From positions 62,370,713-62,434,712 of the forward strand of contig CM069871.1 of NCBI GenBank assembly GCA_036172665.1: 64,000 nucleotides of DNA, read 5' to 3'. This document shows, piece by piece, positions 62,897 to 64,000 of the stretch. The DNA comes from Prosopocoilus inquinatus. Taxonomy: Eukaryota > Arthropoda > Insecta > Coleoptera > Lucanidae. Under the pieces are notes generated by a model that worked only from the letters and a program-made list of their open reading frames with translations, had not been told where the DNA came from and did no database searches. A program made the translations under genes and the position numbers. Position 1 is the first letter of the stretch, and the number at the start of each line of letters is the position of its first letter.

Positions 62897-63953
62897 ATGG
62901 AAAATAATTCAGAAGAAATCAACATCCCCTACAGCAAGAATGGTAGCAAGGAACAAGATGAGGTTAGTTTTTAGAATTTGAAAAACAATTTTCCATTGCT
63001 CTCCTTGATTTCCAGAAATTACTAAAACCATTCAGTTACATTCTGCAAGTGCCCGGCAAGAAAATCAGAAGTAAGTTGTCGAGAGCTTTCAACTACTGGC
63101 TGAATATACCCGAGGAAAAAGTAAAGCAGATTGAGAAAATCATCGAGATGCTTCACAACGCAAGTCTCTTGTAAGAACAAATCTTGTTTTAGGTTGTGCT
63201 TATTTTCCAGATAATAGTAGTTATCGTAGACTCGACGATATCGAGGATAACTCGATTCTTAGGCGTGGAATCCCTGTAGCACATTCAATTTACGGGATTC
63301 CAAGTACGTTAAACGCTGCGAATTATGTGATGTTCATTGCTTTACAGAGATGTTTAGAACTCAACCATCCGGAGGTTTGTATTTGTCTCTTACGTGTCGG
63401 TAATTGTTTGGATCCTGGCAGAAAAAATGTAGCCTAAGATTGTTTAAAACAGAAAAATTTTAGGCCACTAATGTATACACCGAACAGTTACTGGAACTTC
63501 ATAGAGGACAAGGAATGGAGATTTTCTGGCGGGATAATTTCATCTGTCCCAATGAAGAAGAATATTGTCTTATGACCATGAAAAGTAAGTTTTAAAATTA
63601 ATTTAAAAGATACCTATGCTAAAAAAATACTCCTTATTGATTTAATTTTTAGAAACTGGGGGGCTATTTATGCTTGCTATCAGGCTCATGCAGCTTTTTA
63701 GCTCGAATAAATCTGATTTTACAAAGTTAACAGGAATTCTTGGCTTGTATTTTCAAATACGCGATGACTACTTGAATTTGTGCTCACATGATGTTAGTAT
63801 ATCATCATATCAGAGTATTTATGCAAAGTTCATGCAAACGTTATTTTCAGTATCAGTTGCATAAGAGTTACTGTGAGGATTTAACTGAAGGAAAGTTTAG
63901 TTTTCCTCTGGTGCATGCTATTAATAGTCAACCTAATGATAGTCAAGTTATAC
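62897..63953 (+). CDS. GGPS1: Geranylgeranyl diphosphate synthase, 5' six exons (partial)
   Basis: Makes geranylgeranyl diphosphate from farnesyl-PP and IPP in the mevalonate pathway, for protein prenylation and related uses. Exons: 62897-62962, 63016-63170, 63230-63374, 63464-63584, 63653-63792 and 63851-63953, all with GT-AG introns (53, 59, 89, 68 and 58 nt) and consistent phases. They encode the first 243 residues of the roughly 300 usual for the animal enzyme. Landmarks: the first Asp-rich motif LLLDDIED (residues 76-80 are DDIED; 63234-63248), [46 protein letters not shown], the second Asp-rich motif QIRDDYLNL (Asp200/201; 63763-63768) and [12 protein letters not shown]. The DDxxD spacing and the absence of bulky aromatic residues just before it fit the animal type III GGPPS. 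The start ATG lies in AAAGTATGG. The last donor is GTATCC at 63954; the C-terminus lies beyond the window. Confidence 0.95.
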
Positions 63954-64000
63954 GTATCCTTTTTTTTTTAATTGAGGGTGAGTTATTTGTGAGTAGAAAC

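Noticed and set aside
1..64000. CRISPR array, operons, prophage or bacterial features
   Set aside because: Spliced genes, LTR retrotransposons and AT-rich introns show a eukaryotic chromosome; tandem arrays here lack spacer structure.

Overview
This is a 64 kb piece of an AT-rich eukaryotic genome, almost certainly an insect. The genes are split by very short introns (52, 53, 59, 67 and 58 nt where both ends can be seen). The retrotransposons are BEL/Pao elements primed by tRNA-Tyr, and the repeat landscape is made of TA-flanked MITEs, hAT-like elements and Tc1/mariner debris. Short-intron style and repeat content would suit a beetle, but nothing here fixes the order.

Host genes are sparse. 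(1) A minus-strand gene leaves the window on the left. Its large exon (6166-7940) and next exon (5994-6113) encode a disordered Ser-rich protein with an SxIP (EB1-binding) motif and a C-terminal acidic motif like that of the CCSER/Gcap14 family; a neuron-navigator relative is the alternative. Two candidate first coding exons lie far upstream in the same orientation, at 26123-26173 (MDNYSNLL...) and 32747-32848 (MGQCTSRK...). Both end in phase 0 and the 7940 exon begins in phase 0. I infer one gene of at least 27 kb with alternative promoters, one of which gives an N-terminus suited to myristoylation and palmitoylation. (2) At the right edge, 62897-63953 holds the first six exons of geranylgeranyl diphosphate synthase on the plus strand, cut off by the window end. 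(3) A 63-codon single-pass membrane ORF (428-619, minus) is a weaker candidate.

Most of the rest is mobile DNA. Two nearly identical BEL/Pao retrotransposons sit in opposite orientation 27 kb apart: 8915-14945 (plus) and 41606-46279 (minus). Each has LTRs that match except in one A-tract, and perfect 5-bp target duplications. Each is broken differently. The plus copy carries a 105-bp insertion made of two inverted pieces of itself, with an in-frame stop at the end of Gag. The minus copy has lost 1249 bp covering the end of RNase H and nearly all of integrase. Three hAT-like elements with 8-bp target duplications (30628-31595, 47083-47866, 50701-53493), several TA-flanked elements with very long inverted repeats (15780-17703, 26885-28707, its truncated sister 59018-60108, and 55206-56807), a Tc1-like transposase pseudogene (19245-19935), a family of 134-bp palindromic MITEs and several tandem arrays fill the introns and intergenic DNA.

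The most unusual signals are: the templated double-inversion insertion in the plus BEL copy; the complementary damage of the two BEL copies; the alternative acylated N-terminus on a predicted microtubule plus-end protein; and an intronic array of about 175-bp units at 25.1-25.7 kb, each carrying an exon-like acceptor and donor in the host gene's sense orientation.
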